64,000 nt of DNA from the NCBI RefSeq assembly GCF_001012825.1, contig NZ_LCZJ02000029.1, positions 1 through 64,000 on the forward strand, in the 5' to 3' direction. Shown piece after piece: positions 1 to 8,981 of this stretch. The notes under the pieces were generated by a model. The model did no database searches. It worked only from the letters and a program-made list of their open reading frames with translations, and was not told the DNA's origin. The stretch's first letter is position 1. Each line of letters starts with the position of its first letter. The stretch comes from Paenibacillus etheri. Lineage in GTDB: Bacteria; Bacillota; Bacilli; Paenibacillales; Paenibacillaceae. The position numbers and the translations under genes were made by a program.

Positions 1-330
1 AGAAATCAAATATATACTTATTATTTTGATATCGATAAGTGTAAGCAATGTCCCTATAGAGAAGGATGTTATAAAGAGGGCGCACAATCAAAAACCTATT
101 CAGTGAGTATCAAATCCACGGAGCATAGTGAGCAGCAAACTTTTCAAGAAAGTGAATATTTCAAAGAGAGAGCAAGAGAACGCTATAAAATCGAAGCGAA
201 GAATAGTGAACTAAAACACAGACACGGGTATGATGTAGCATCTTCCTCAGGTCTCGTTGGCATGCACATGCAAGGGGCAATGGCTATATTTGCAGTAAAT
301 CTCAAAAGAATATTGACGCTATTAAAGTAA
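1..330 (+). CDS. IS1182-like DDE transposase, C-terminal part (cut by window edge)
   Basis: The frame is open from the first base to the stop at 328-330, so the gene starts outside the window. The translation carries a Cys-rich stretch (KCKQCPYREGC) followed by ERYKIEAKNSELKHRHGYD, which resembles the last acidic (E) region of IS1182/IS5-like DDE transposases, and ends in a hydrophobic NLKRILTLLK tail. Family knowledge says such proteins cut and rejoin the ends of an insertion sequence. A terminator follows within 25 bases. Whether the whole transposase is intact cannot be judged here. Confidence 0.7.
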   Translation, partial: RNQIYTYYFDIDKCKQCPYREGCYKEGAQSKTYSVSIKSTEHSEQQTFQESEYFKERARERYKIEAKNSELKHRHGYDVASSSGLVGMHMQGAMAIFAVNLKRILTLLK

Positions 331-354
331 AAAACATGAGGACATATATAAAAT

Positions 355-396
355 AAAGGCGAATTCTTACTCGAACTGGAGTCAGAATTCGCCTTT
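355..396. terminator. Stem-loop terminator after the transposase
   Basis: Thirteen bases (AAAGGCGAATTCT) at 355-367 are repeated in inverted orientation at 384-396 with a 16-base loop. It lies 25 bases after the transposase stop and could act in both directions. Confidence 0.7.
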
Positions 397-562
397 ATCT
401 ATTCAGGCACATTTTACAGATTCGTAAAGTACACGTTTTTCAGTGGCCTCCGTTTCGCATGTGGTCTTCTTTCATTTGATAGTTAATCTATGGTTTATTG
501 AATATACAAAGAGATAAAAGCGGAAGCGTTCACCTAAGCGACCACGTTAATCCTAATTAAAA

Positions 563-612
563 GACAAAGCTGTCCCAAGTAGCCATTTTCATGGCTTTGG
601 GACAGCTTTGTC
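563..612 (-). terminator. Terminator of the GH112 operon
   Basis: A perfect 16-base inverted repeat (563-578 and 597-612) encloses a second six-base stem (AGCCAT/ATGGCT). Read on the minus strand it is followed by TTTT and lies 14 bases beyond the phosphorylase stop, so it probably ends the sugar operon transcribed from 6252. Confidence 0.8.
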
Positions 613-626
613 GTGCTGATAGATTT

Positions 627-2795
627 TTAGATTTCGTACCACTTGATCTCATTCGCTTCCAGCTTGAGTGAGAAGCTAGAGCCATCACCACGATAAACGA
701 CAGTTTCCTGTGGCTCATAAGTGTTGTTCACGACGCAGTATTTACCATTCTTAACATAGGCGTGAACCTCAACATTATAGTTCTCACTGAACCAGCGGTT
801 TAGCTCGTGGTCGCTGTGAGTACTCCAGAGGATCGCACGGTAAAGTAAGCGACTGTTCTCAAAACTATAAGGCAATCCACTGATGTAGACAGACCGTCCA
901 CTACCGAATTCATTCACTGCCAGTTGAACTTCTTTATCAACCTGACGAAGGACAGTGGTGCCTTCGAGCGCGAATATATTCTTCTTTCCTTCACCGAAAT
1001 CGATAATCTTATTTCCTTTATCATCTACTCCGTAGTCTTCAGTAATAAAATGATCCTGCTCTTCCCAGTTATATTTATCATAACCTAGAGTGAATCCTTT
1101 TTCTTGCTCTACACCGAGGATACTTGCAAGCTGGAAGTACCTTCCGTTCGCTTGATGAGCTGCGGGTTCGCCCACTCCGATGAATCCTCCGCCCTCATGA
1201 ACAAATTGCTTCACTGCTGTTACAATATCTGTATCCAGCCACCAATCTCCACCTGTATAAGCCGTATCGCCATCCCCTACATTCAAAATGACATCGATTC
1301 CTTTAAGGATAGAGGGGTCATTCTTAATATCATCAAAGCTAATGAATTTGACCTCAAAGGGTGCACCAGATAACGTCTCTATGATCCCTGCATAGCTATA
1401 ATTTTGTTTTTGATAAAGGGCATGATGAACCATATGATTACCCCATGCACGCATTTTACCCCAGCAGTTGAGTACTGCAACGGTTTTGACACTGTAAGGT
1501 GTTGTTCCGTGTACATTATCATACAAAGTACGGAATTCATCACACACACTCTCGATGTAGCTCATGAAATCCGGAAAATCCAGTGCCAGCTTCAAATATC
1601 CACCATAACCAATTCGGTCAATCGGCTTACGAAGGATCGCCCGTCTTGCTGTGACCCAGTTTACTTTGGCTTCACGTACAGGATCTCCACCCTCATAGAA
1701 TGTATCAGGGAAGAAATACGGTAGAAACCGTCCCTCTGTATAATTCACGCCAGGGATATCACTAATCAGCCGAAGGGTGGAACCGTTACCTACACTACCG
1801 ACGACAGCATCTACCCCAATCGATGAGAATTCTTCCATAAATGGCTCGGTACCAATCCAGTGATCACCAAGAAACATCATGGCTGTCTTTCCATATTCGT
1901 GAGTAATATCAACTAATTCCTTAGCAAGCGCGGCAACCTCACGCCGCTGAAATGCCTGAAAGTCTTGGAACTCCTTGGTCGGAATGCGGTAGTTATTATT
2001 ATAGTAGCCCTGATCAATGATGTATTCGGCTCTAAACGGATAGCCCATCTCTTGTTCAAATCGTTCAAGAATATAAGGACTAACGGATGCTGAATAACCA
2101 TACCAATCCACATATTTCTCACGTGCAAGCTCATCGAAGACGAGTGTGAATTGGTGGAAGAAGGTCGTAAATCGAATGACATTGACATATGGATGTTCAT
2201 CAATAAATTGACGTAGTCGTTGCATTGTGAACTCACGCGACTTCGGTTGGCGAACATCAAAGGTGATCTGGGGCTCAACATTTTCCCAACCATTCGTGAC
2301 CGCATTGTACATATGAACGGGATCCCACATAATATAGGCTAGAAAACTAACCGTGTAATCGTGGAAGGGACTTGCATGAATAATAACACTGCCCGTTTCT
2401 TCGTTATAGCTCCATTGCTCAGTCGATAGTATATCTCCTGTGGTACGATCGATAACTTCCCACCAGCGCTTGATATCGTCACGAGAATTCACTTTCAGCA
2501 TATCTGGATAAAATCCCTTCATTAAAGGGATGATTAGACTAGGGCCTTCAGCAGTATAAAAAGGCGTCATGAGATACATCTGCTGGATTTCATCCGGATT
2601 TGCTTTTGCCCATCCATTTTCTTTACGAGTCGTATAGTAAGTGGAATACACCTTAGCATCGATATCACGCAATTCTGCTGGGAAATCAGTACCATCGCAA
2701 TCACGTACAGCATCCGCGCCCCAACGTTTCATGACTTCTATGGTTTCAGGAATAACATCCAGATCTGTTGGAATTGTGACCCGTCCTTTGTTCAT
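627..2795 (-). CDS. GH112 beta-galactoside phosphorylase (1,3-beta-galactosyl-N-acetylhexosamine phosphorylase family)
   Basis: The 722-residue protein matches family GH112 over its full length, from the N-terminal GRVTIPTDLDVIPETIEVMKR stretch to a beta-rich C-terminus. GH112 enzymes split beta-1,3-galactosyl-HexNAc (lacto-N-biose, galacto-N-biose) or beta-1,4-galactosyl-rhamnose with inorganic phosphate, giving galactose 1-phosphate. There is no signal peptide, so it acts in the cytosol on an imported disaccharide. It is the last gene of an operon with an SBP, two permeases and a small membrane protein, and starts 17 bases after the latter with an AGGGAGAG ribosome site. The galacto-N-biose versus galactosyl-rhamnose choice cannot be settled by eye. 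No galactokinase or GalT gene is nearby. Confidence 0.85.
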   Translation of the reverse strand: MNKGRVTIPTDLDVIPETIEVMKRWGADAVRDCDGTDFPAELRDIDAKVYSTYYTTRKENGWAKANPDEIQQMYLMTPFYTAEGPSLIIPLMKGFYPDMLKVNSRDDIKRWWEVIDRTTGDILSTEQWSYNEETGSVIIHASPFHDYTVSFLAYIMWDPVHMYNAVTNGWENVEPQITFDVRQPKSREFTMQRLRQFIDEHPYVNVIRFTTFFHQFTLVFDELAREKYVDWYGYSASVSPYILERFEQEMGYPFRAEYIIDQGYYNNNYRIPTKEFQDFQAFQRREVAALAKELVDITHEYGKTAMMFLGDHWIGTEPFMEEFSSIGVDAVVGSVGNGSTLRLISDIPGVNYTEGRFLPYFFPDTFYEGGDPVREAKVNWVTARRAILRKPIDRIGYGGYLKLALDFPDFMSYIESVCDEFRTLYDNVHGTTPYSVKTVAVLNCWGKMRAWGNHMVHHALYQKQNYSYAGIIETLSGAPFEVKFISFDDIKNDPSILKGIDVILNVGDGDTAYTGGDWWLDTDIVTAVKQFVHEGGGFIGVGEPAAHQANGRYFQLASILGVEQEKGFTLGYDKYNWEEQDHFITEDYGVDDKGNKIIDFGEGKKNIFALEGTTVLRQVDKEVQLAVNEFGSGRSVYISGLPYSFENSRLLYRAILWSTHSDHELNRWFSENYNVEVHAYVKNGKYCVVNNTYEPQETVVYRGDGSSFSLKLEANEIKWYEI

Positions 2796-2812
2796 CTTAA
2801 ATAACTCTCCCT

Positions 2813-2980
2813 TTATTTAAATTTCCGATTATAGAACCAGAGAAGACCTATTAGAAGTGCAAACCCTAGCAGCATCAGTCCAAGCCCGGGTGCACCAATA
2901 TTTTTTTGCCCAATAATAACGAGTACTAGCGCGAAGATGAAGACAATCAGTATCAACAAATTGCGTAACGGATTACTCAT
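2813..2980 (-). CDS. Small two-helix membrane protein (55 aa)
   Basis: This short frame encodes 55 residues: a polar start (MSNPLRN), a hydrophobic helix (about 8-23), a short GQKNIGAPG turn, a second helix (about 31-49) and a basic end (NRKFK). It has an AAGGTG ribosome site, starts 9 bases after the second permease stop and ends 17 bases before the phosphorylase start, so it is packed into the operon. I do not recognise the family. It may be a small accessory of the transporter or simply an unannotated membrane peptide; the tight spacing favours a real gene. Confidence 0.6.
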   Translation of the reverse strand: MSNPLRNLLILIVFIFALVLVIIGQKNIGAPGLGLMLLGFALLIGLLWFYNRKFK

Positions 2981-2989
2981 AGTAGCACC

Positions 2990-3883
2990 TTAACCTTTCA
3001 GCCCGCCCATGGTCATGCCTTGGGTAAGCTTCTTTTGTACTAAAATATAAAGAATAAGGGTTGGCAGCATGACTATTACTAGACCTGCATACATTTGTCC
3101 ATATTCAACGGCTGATTTCTGAGCAGCCATCAGATTCATTAAACCAACTGGTAATGTTCGAAGTCCTGGCTTCGTTAGTAAAGTCATCGAAATAATATAT
3201 TCGTTCCAGAAGGAGAGGAAATTAAACAAGATAACCGTTACAATGCTAGGTTTAGCCATTGGCATAATAATCTGTACCATCGTTCGGAAATATCCTGCGC
3301 CATCTACAGAAGCTGCTTCTTCAAATTCCCTAGGTAATGATTTAAAGTAGCCTGCAAGTAGATAAACAGTGAACGGAAGCGCCATTGCAGCATAGACAAG
3401 TGCTAGAATAAACAAATTATTCAAGAGAATCGGCTGTCCAAATAAATCGCGAGCAACCTTGTCACCGTTATTGAGCATCAGAAAGATTGGAACAACAATA
3501 TAGTTCACATTGATAAATAATCCTGCCATAAACATCAAATTCAAGATGACACTTCCCTTGAATTTATACCTAGCAAGCACATAAGCTGCTGGTAATGCAA
3601 TGACCAGTAGAAGAGCAATCGCAATCACAGTTACGATTACAGAGTTGAACATGTAACTGCCCATCTTTGCTTTCTGCCAAGCATCCGCAAAGTTCTGCAG
3701 ATAAACCCCTTTTGGAAGAGCCCAAGGGTTAGCATAGAATTCTACATCCTGTTTGATGGAGGCCATGAACGCCCAAGCCACAGGAACGATAATGATAATG
3801 GCTAGTAGGATCAGCACAACATAGATGAAGGCCTTATAGAACTTATCTCTGGCCCCATGATGTATGAGTTTATTATTATTCAA
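2990..3883 (-). CDS. Carbohydrate ABC transporter permease, MalG type
   Basis: The 297-residue integral membrane protein has six predicted helices and the cytoplasmic EAA loop (EFEEAASVDGAGYFRTMVQI, about 190-210) that contacts the ATPase. It ends in the characteristic LTQGMTMGGLKG. This is the second inner-membrane half of a CUT1-family sugar importer. It starts 12 bases after the stop of the partner permease. No ATPase gene is in the operon, as is usual for CUT1 systems in this group that use a shared MsmX-like ATPase. The substrate is inferred from the downstream GH112 enzyme to be a beta-galactosyl disaccharide. Confidence 0.9.
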   Translation of the reverse strand: MNNNKLIHHGARDKFYKAFIYVVLILLAIIIIVPVAWAFMASIKQDVEFYANPWALPKGVYLQNFADAWQKAKMGSYMFNSVIVTVIAIALLLVIALPAAYVLARYKFKGSVILNLMFMAGLFINVNYIVVPIFLMLNNGDKVARDLFGQPILLNNLFILALVYAAMALPFTVYLLAGYFKSLPREFEEAASVDGAGYFRTMVQIIMPMAKPSIVTVILFNFLSFWNEYIISMTLLTKPGLRTLPVGLMNLMAAQKSAVEYGQMYAGLVIVMLPTLILYILVQKKLTQGMTMGGLKG

Positions 3884-3895
3884 GTTGTCCCCTCC

Positions 3896-4789
3896 TTAAT
3901 ATTCCAAATGTTCACGGCTCGTGACTGCGTTCAAGATAGCAGCTAGTGCGAACGAGAACAGGAACACGATGACACCGATTGCCATGCCGTAACCATACGA
4001 GGAGTTGGTATAAGCCTCTTTGTACATATAGCTCAAGAACACCTCAGTGGAACCGTCAGGACCGCCTCCAGTCATCGCCACAACGAACAGGAAACTCATA
4101 TTTATCGTGCTTATGACAAAAAAGGTAAGTGTGGTACGAATATTCGTCCAGATTAACGGAATCGTAATAGTGAAAAACTGATGCATCCTGCCTGCACCCT
4201 CGAGGTCAGCGGATTCATATAAGCTTTCCGGGATATTTGCCATACTCGCCATATACATAACCATGTAATAACCGATAGCCTGCCAGATCATAGCACCTGC
4301 GAGTGAGAAAATAACGATTTTCTGATCACCCAACCAAAGTGTTGGGTCCGATGCTGCACCACGGAATAAATTCAAGATTGCATTTAAGAGTCCACTATTC
4401 GGATCATAAATTGCAGAGAAAATCGCACTGATAACGACAACAGATAAGATGTTCGGGATGTAGAAGATCACTCGTAACAAATTTTGTCCTTTCAAATTCT
4501 CACGAGAAAGCACAGACGCGAACACTAGTGCAAAAGCAAAGGTAATAATCGTAACTAAAATAATAAGTAGAAGACTGTTCTGAAATGCTTGATAAAATTT
4601 ATCACTATGAAAAAGCTTCTCGAAATTTTGCAGCCCTACAAAGGTTTTGTCATCTGTGTATCCACCCCACTTGTATGTGGACATACGGAATACGTTAATT
4701 GTAGGTATGATTAGAAAAACAATGAATAGGATTACGGCGGGAGCAAGACAGAAGAAAATAAAACGCCCTTGTCCTTTCTTGATTTCCAT
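3896..4789 (-). CDS. Carbohydrate ABC transporter permease, MalF type
   Basis: The 297-residue protein has six membrane helices and an EAA loop (ESLYESADLEGAGRMHQFFT) typical of the MalF/UgpA side of CUT1 sugar importers. It is the first permease after the binding protein and is separated from it by a 95-base gap holding a strong stem-loop. An AAGGAGATGG ribosome site precedes the ATG. It should pair with the permease at 2990-3883. Confidence 0.9.
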   Translation of the reverse strand: MEIKKGQGRFIFFCLAPAVILFIVFLIIPTINVFRMSTYKWGGYTDDKTFVGLQNFEKLFHSDKFYQAFQNSLLLIILVTIITFAFALVFASVLSRENLKGQNLLRVIFYIPNILSVVVISAIFSAIYDPNSGLLNAILNLFRGAASDPTLWLGDQKIVIFSLAGAMIWQAIGYYMVMYMASMANIPESLYESADLEGAGRMHQFFTITIPLIWTNIRTTLTFFVISTINMSFLFVVAMTGGGPDGSTEVFLSYMYKEAYTNSSYGYGMAIGVIVFLFSFALAAILNAVTSREHLEY

Positions 4790-4814
4790 TAGTCCATCTC
4801 CTTCTTAAGGTAAA

Positions 4815-4850
4815 AACAATGGTGGCCGCTTTGCGCATGCCACCATTGTT
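4815..4850 (-). terminator. Intercistronic stem-loop between binding protein and permeases
   Basis: AACAATGGTGG at 4815-4825 is perfectly inverted at 4840-4850. On the minus strand it is followed by TTTT. It lies between the SBP stop and the permease start, where partial terminators or mRNA-stabilising hairpins commonly make the binding protein more abundant than the permeases. Confidence 0.65.
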
Positions 4851-4884
4851 CACAGCTTGAATTGGTATCTTGCGTTGCCTTAGA

Positions 4885-6252
4885 TTATTTTAATGCTCCA
4901 CGTAATTGATCGCTTGCTTTCGTAATCGCTTCAACCCACTGTGCTTGTGTCTTTGCCTTAGTCACGAGGGAATCCACGGTACCAAATACGGTATCAGAAA
5001 TACTTACCCCTTCAACCGGTTCTGTTGTAGCAAATGCACCCATAGCTGCCTTTGCACCACCGTCATAGATGCTATAGAAGAGTTTATTGTCACCTTCTAG
5101 TTTGCTAGCCATGCCTTTAATAGGTTGAACTGCACCTACTTTTGCAAAAATGCCTGCTGCTTCATCTGAGTAAAGATACGTAATAAATTGTTTTGCTAGA
5201 TCTGCATTTTTAGCCTTGGCAGGAACCCAGATTTGTTCAAAGAAGGTGTAGGAGAATCTGTCACCACCAGTTTTTACAGCTGGTAGAGCAGTGAATCCCC
5301 ATTTAAATCCTTCTGCACGAGGGGCTTTACCCATTTCACCAACAACCCAAGTACCGTTTGGCATAAAGATAGCTTTGTTATCAAGAATAAGCTGTTGATT
5401 CTTAGTAAAGTTATCCTTATTTCCATTCGCCGGAACTGTCTTTTCGGTATAGGTTGCTAACTTATTAATAATGTCGAATGCTTGTGTTGCTTCTGGTGAT
5501 TGCCATATGCCTTCAGTGTAATTCATCGCTTTCGTGAAGAATTCAGGACCACCAACTTCATTAAGTAAAGCATAGAAGAAAGAATCAAAGTATCCGGTCG
5601 TTGGATAGGAGAACAATGCAATTCCATCAGCCTTAGCTTTGTCACCTAGTGCCCACATTTCATCCCAAGTGGTAGGGACGCTCCAGCCTTTTTCCTCAAG
5701 TAAGCCAGCATTGTAGAATAGACCCGTTGGGCTATAGAACATTGGCATCAGAAAGGTCTTTCCATCACCATAAGGGTTCGTAATGGTTGTATCCGTAAAC
5801 CCAGGAATAAGCTTCTCCTTTACGGTAACACTCTCACCAGGAACAGTCATTGAAAGCACGTCTGTAAGATCAGAGAGGTTATTGTCTTTAATGAAGGTTT
5901 CTGTCAAACCTTTAGGCTGACCTACGGCAAGATGGATGACGTCAGGAAAATCTCCCGATTTCATACCAGGTCCGATAACATCTTCAAGGCTTTTGTCGAT
6001 CGTTGTTTCAACTTTCACACCAGGGTTAGCTTTTTCGAATCCAGAAATTACCTCTTTCCATACATCAGATCCGTAAGCGGTTTCTAAAGCGGCTAGCTTA
6101 AGAGTACGAGTTTCGGCAGTCGAATTAGAGTTCTTCGATGTGTTGGTGGCATCTGTAGATGTGGAACTAGAATTACTTTCAGTATTACCACCACAGGCCG
6201 CAAGACTTAGAGACAGTGCAGCTGTAAGTGCAAGGCTAAGAACTTTTCTCAT
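4885..6252 (-). CDS. Sugar-binding lipoprotein of the GH112 operon
   Basis: This 455-residue extracytoplasmic solute-binding protein (MalE/CUT1 type) begins with a lipoprotein signal (LSLSLAACGG; lipidated Cys at about residue 20) and a Ser/Thr/Asn-rich linker, then a bilobal binding domain with motifs such as FEKANPGVKVETT and FMPNGTWVVGEM. It should capture the sugar outside the membrane and deliver it to the two permeases downstream. A GGAGGGTTATT ribosome site precedes the ATG. It is divergent from the AraC regulator at 6489. The ligand is inferred from the GH112 enzyme, not seen. Confidence 0.88.
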   Translation of the reverse strand: MRKVLSLALTAALSLSLAACGGNTESNSSSTSTDATNTSKNSNSTAETRTLKLAALETAYGSDVWKEVISGFEKANPGVKVETTIDKSLEDVIGPGMKSGDFPDVIHLAVGQPKGLTETFIKDNNLSDLTDVLSMTVPGESVTVKEKLIPGFTDTTITNPYGDGKTFLMPMFYSPTGLFYNAGLLEEKGWSVPTTWDEMWALGDKAKADGIALFSYPTTGYFDSFFYALLNEVGGPEFFTKAMNYTEGIWQSPEATQAFDIINKLATYTEKTVPANGNKDNFTKNQQLILDNKAIFMPNGTWVVGEMGKAPRAEGFKWGFTALPAVKTGGDRFSYTFFEQIWVPAKAKNADLAKQFITYLYSDEAAGIFAKVGAVQPIKGMASKLEGDNKLFYSIYDGGAKAAMGAFATTEPVEGVSISDTVFGTVDSLVTKAKTQAQWVEAITKASDQLRGALK

Positions 6253-6320
6253 AATAACCCTCCATATTTATCTTTTATTGGTACTGTAAGCCGCATACGT
6301 AAGAGCTTTCTTACTCATTT

Positions 6321-6350
6321 ATCTTATCCGATCGTTCAAGTTTCTTTCAA
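6321..6350 (-). promoter_or_regulatory. Candidate sigma-A promoter of the GH112 operon
   Basis: On the minus strand TTGAAA (6345-6350) and TAAGAT (6321-6326) are 18 bases apart, close to the -35/-10 consensus, and lie about 70 bases upstream of the binding-protein start. The site sits in the 236-base divergent region shared with the AraC gene. Confidence 0.4.
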
Positions 6351-6488
6351 CAAACATGTTGTCGTTCATTTTATATATCTTGCTATTATAAAAAATAAAT
6401 ATAAATTATAAACTCACCCAATTTATTGTTATGTAATCTAGTAATTATGGTAGAGTAAAGTTATATCATCGTAAAGGACTGACCTCAA

Positions 6489-7373
6489 TTGGGAAATGTA
6501 CGCTATTGGCTACCTGGTAAAGGACGTGGAGAAATTCCCGCTAAGTTAATCTATGTCAGTTCCTCTATTTATGAAGGTGATTGGTCCAGCATGCGTCATT
6601 CTCATAATTTTGCGGAGCTGTTTTATGTCCGAAGCGGGCGGGGGAATTTCATTGTAGAGAATGAAATCTATCCGGTGAAACAGGATGATCTGGTCATCGT
6701 GAACCCGAATGTGGAGCATACCGAGTTATCCGTTAGTAGTGATCCTCTAGAGTATGTCGTGCTTGGGGTTGAGGGGATGAGCTTTGACTTTGGGGACCAA
6801 AGTGGTAGCCGTAATCATGAGATCATCAATTATCGAAATCAGAGGGATGAACTATTCTTCTATTTCAACGCCATGCTTCGGGAAACAGAAAATAAAGAGG
6901 ATAACTATGAGGATATTTGTCAAAACTTACTAGAGGTCGTAGTCACTATATTAATGCGAAACTCAGGTCATCCAATTTTAGTCGTGGCTACTCAAAGGGT
7001 CAACAAGGTATGTAGCCGGATCAAACGTTATATTGATTCGAACTATTCAGAGGAGATTTCGCTTGACTATCTGGCAGAAAAAGCACATTTTAGTAAGTAT
7101 TATCTGGTGCATACCTTCGCTAAATATTATGGCATGTCACCCATCAATTATTTAATTGAGGTCAGGCTTCGTGCGAGCAAGGAGTTATTAGAAACCACGG
7201 ATCTTTCTATTTCTCAAATTGCCGAATCCACTGGTTTTTCTTCTCAAAGCTATTTTTCACAAAGCTTCCGCCGTAGCTGTGACCTAACTCCACGCGATTA
7301 CCGACTTCTAGCCAAGAAATCGGGTTCAATGACGAGCGGAGAAATGTTTAATAATTCCGAGAAAAAATCCTAA
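6489..7373 (+). CDS. AraC-family regulator with N-terminal cupin, probable regulator of the GH112 operon
   Basis: The 294-residue protein has an N-terminal cupin sugar-sensing domain (HSHNFAELFYVRSGRG, PVKQDDLVIVNPNVEH) and a C-terminal pair of helix-turn-helix motifs (about 180-280, ending SQSFRRSCDLTPRDYR). Such regulators bind near divergent promoters and respond to a sugar. The start is TTG, preceded by AAAGGA about ten bases away; no in-frame ATG lies closer to the ribosome site before the cupin fold. Its divergent position next to the binding-protein gene makes that operon the likely target. Confidence 0.85.
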   Translation: MGNVRYWLPGKGRGEIPAKLIYVSSSIYEGDWSSMRHSHNFAELFYVRSGRGNFIVENEIYPVKQDDLVIVNPNVEHTELSVSSDPLEYVVLGVEGMSFDFGDQSGSRNHEIINYRNQRDELFFYFNAMLRETENKEDNYEDICQNLLEVVVTILMRNSGHPILVVATQRVNKVCSRIKRYIDSNYSEEISLDYLAEKAHFSKYYLVHTFAKYYGMSPINYLIEVRLRASKELLETTDLSISQIAESTGFSSQSYFSQSFRRSCDLTPRDYRLLAKKSGSMTSGEMFNNSEKKS

Positions 7374-7406
7374 AACCCAAACAAAAAATATATATCCCCT
7401 CATGGA

Positions 7407-7441
7407 ACAGCGCGCACCGATTGAGTATCGGCACGCGCTGT
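7407..7441. terminator. Bidirectional terminator between araC-type gene and deoR-type gene
   Basis: ACAGCGCG (7407-7414) and CGCGCTGT (7434-7441) are inverted, with an inner CCGAT/ATCGG stem. It separates two converging genes that end at 7373 and 7446. Confidence 0.65.
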
Positions 7442-7445
7442 ATTT

Positions 7446-8222
7446 CTAAGCTAGATAAAGAGAAATATTTAATTGTTTGATTTTCTCAATCCACTCTTCT
7501 GATAAACCTTTATCGGTTACAATCGCATCAAAATCATTTAACGAAGCAAAGTAAGTGGATTTAACCATATCAAACTTAGAGGAATCAATCACTAAAATTC
7601 TCTCAAGGGCACAATTAATTGCCGCATTCTTTGTGTCCACTTCACAACTGTTCGTGCAAGTAATGCCTAATTTAGCATTAACTCCAGCAGCAGAAATAAA
7701 TGCTTTTGTTGTTCGTGTTCTACTTATTAAATCCAACCCTTCTCTGCTTTCAAACATTTGAAGTTCTGGACGGTAATGACCACCAATAAGAATAAAATCC
7801 TTAAATCCTTTTTTATGAATCTCAATTAATGCGTTCATAGTACAGCAAACAATTTCCACAGAATGATTTGACGGAATATGTTCGATGATTTGAGCTGTTG
7901 TTGTACCAATATCAATAAAAATAATATCGTTAGGCTCGATTAGTGAAGCTGCTAACTTACCTATATTATATTTTTCTGATGCTCGATTATTTTTTTGAGT
8001 TGTCAAATCATATTCATCTTGTTTATTCTCATTAGGGTCAGAACCATTATAAATAACCGCACCTGAAACAACTTGAACGATTTTATTTTCTTTTAGATAT
8101 TTAATATCTCGGCGAACAGTCATTTCTGTGACATCAAGTTGATGTGAAAGTTCTTTGATGGATGCGCCACTTTTATTTTTTAGGATTGATACAATTGTAT
8201 TTACTCTCTCTTGCTTATCCAT
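7446..8222 (-). CDS. DeoR-family transcriptional regulator
   Basis: The 258-residue protein has the DeoR/GlpR plan: an N-terminal winged helix (about 1-57, ASIKELSHQLDVTEMTVRRD) and a sugar-phosphate-binding DeoRC domain (about 75-235) with IFIDIGTTT and ISAAGVNA motifs. These repressors respond to phosphorylated sugars. It lies 55 bases downstream of deoC in the same direction, so it probably controls nucleoside or deoxyribose catabolism and its own operon. Bacillus subtilis DeoR is a different (SorC) family, so only the superfamily role can be carried over. Confidence 0.85.
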   Translation of the reverse strand: MDKQERVNTIVSILKNKSGASIKELSHQLDVTEMTVRRDIKYLKENKIVQVVSGAVIYNGSDPNENKQDEYDLTTQKNNRASEKYNIGKLAASLIEPNDIIFIDIGTTTAQIIEHIPSNHSVEIVCCTMNALIEIHKKGFKDFILIGGHYRPELQMFESREGLDLISRTRTTKAFISAAGVNAKLGITCTNSCEVDTKNAAINCALERILVIDSSKFDMVKSTYFASLNDFDAIVTDKGLSEEWIEKIKQLNISLYLA

Positions 8223-8277
8223 GCCGGTTCATCCTAACTACTAATAATAAAGTATAATTATCAGAATTATACCATAT

Positions 8278-8943
8278 CTAATACCCCAATACTTCCTGCC
8301 CTTTTACAATTTTAACGATGGCACTAGTTCCTAACCGGTCTGCGCCCAAATCAATAAATGCTTTAGCATCATCCAAAGAGCGAATACCTCCAGCTGCTTT
8401 AATCTTCACATTCTCACCTATGTTCTGTGCAAACAGGCTGACATCCTCTTTGGTTGCTCCAGCTTTTGAGAATCCAGTGGATGTTTTGATATAATCAGCT
8501 CCAGCTTTTGTAACAAGCTCACATACTTTCACTTTTTCCTCTTGTGTAAGCAAACAGGTTTCAACAATTACCTTTAATACTCTACTTCCACATGCATTTT
8601 TAATGGCATGTATTTCGTCGCAAACTTCCTCATAACGTCCGCTTTTTAAGAAGCCCACATTGATCACCATATCAATTTCTGATGCTCCATTTGTAATTGC
8701 ATCCGTTGCTTCAAATACTTTAACGGCTTGTGTACTATAACCATTCGGAAATCCGATAACTGTACATATTGCTATTTTGCCTTCTACATAATTTGCAGCT
8801 TCTCTAACATAAGCACTTGGGATGCAAACACTGGCCGTTTGGTATTTCATCGCATCATCACATAAATTCTTTATATCATCCCATGTAGCAGTAACATCTA
8901 GCAGGGTATGATCTACTTTTGCTAATATATCCTTAACATCCAT
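8278..8943 (-). CDS. deoC: Deoxyribose-phosphate aldolase
   Basis: The protein (221 residues from the ATG at 8943) is a class I DeoC aldolase, splitting 2-deoxyribose 5-phosphate into glyceraldehyde 3-phosphate and acetaldehyde in deoxynucleoside catabolism. The Schiff-base lysine is in [10 protein letters not shown] and the second active-site lysine in [13 protein letters not shown], followed by [13 protein letters not shown] at 8952 is also in frame, but it lies only two bases after the GGGAG ribosome site, while the ATG is about eleven away. A DeoR regulator follows, and a uridine phosphorylase fossil lies upstream. Confidence 0.92.
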   Translation of the reverse strand: MDVKDILAKVDHTLLDVTATWDDIKNLCDDAMKYQTASVCIPSAYVREAANYVEGKIAICTVIGFPNGYSTQAVKVFEATDAITNGASEIDMVINVGFLKSGRYEEVCDEIHAIKNACGSRVLKVIVETCLLTQEEKVKVCELVTKAGADYIKTSTGFSKAGATKEDVSLFAQNIGENVKIKAAGGIRSLDDAKAFIDLGADRLGTSAIVKIVKGQEVLGY

Positions 8944-8981
8944 TCTATTCACTTCTCCCTTTATATTTAATTATGAAACAT

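Noticed and set aside
521-540. GGAAGCGTTCAC-like cre site
   Set aside because: It is downstream of both neighbouring genes, so a role in catabolite repression is unlikely.
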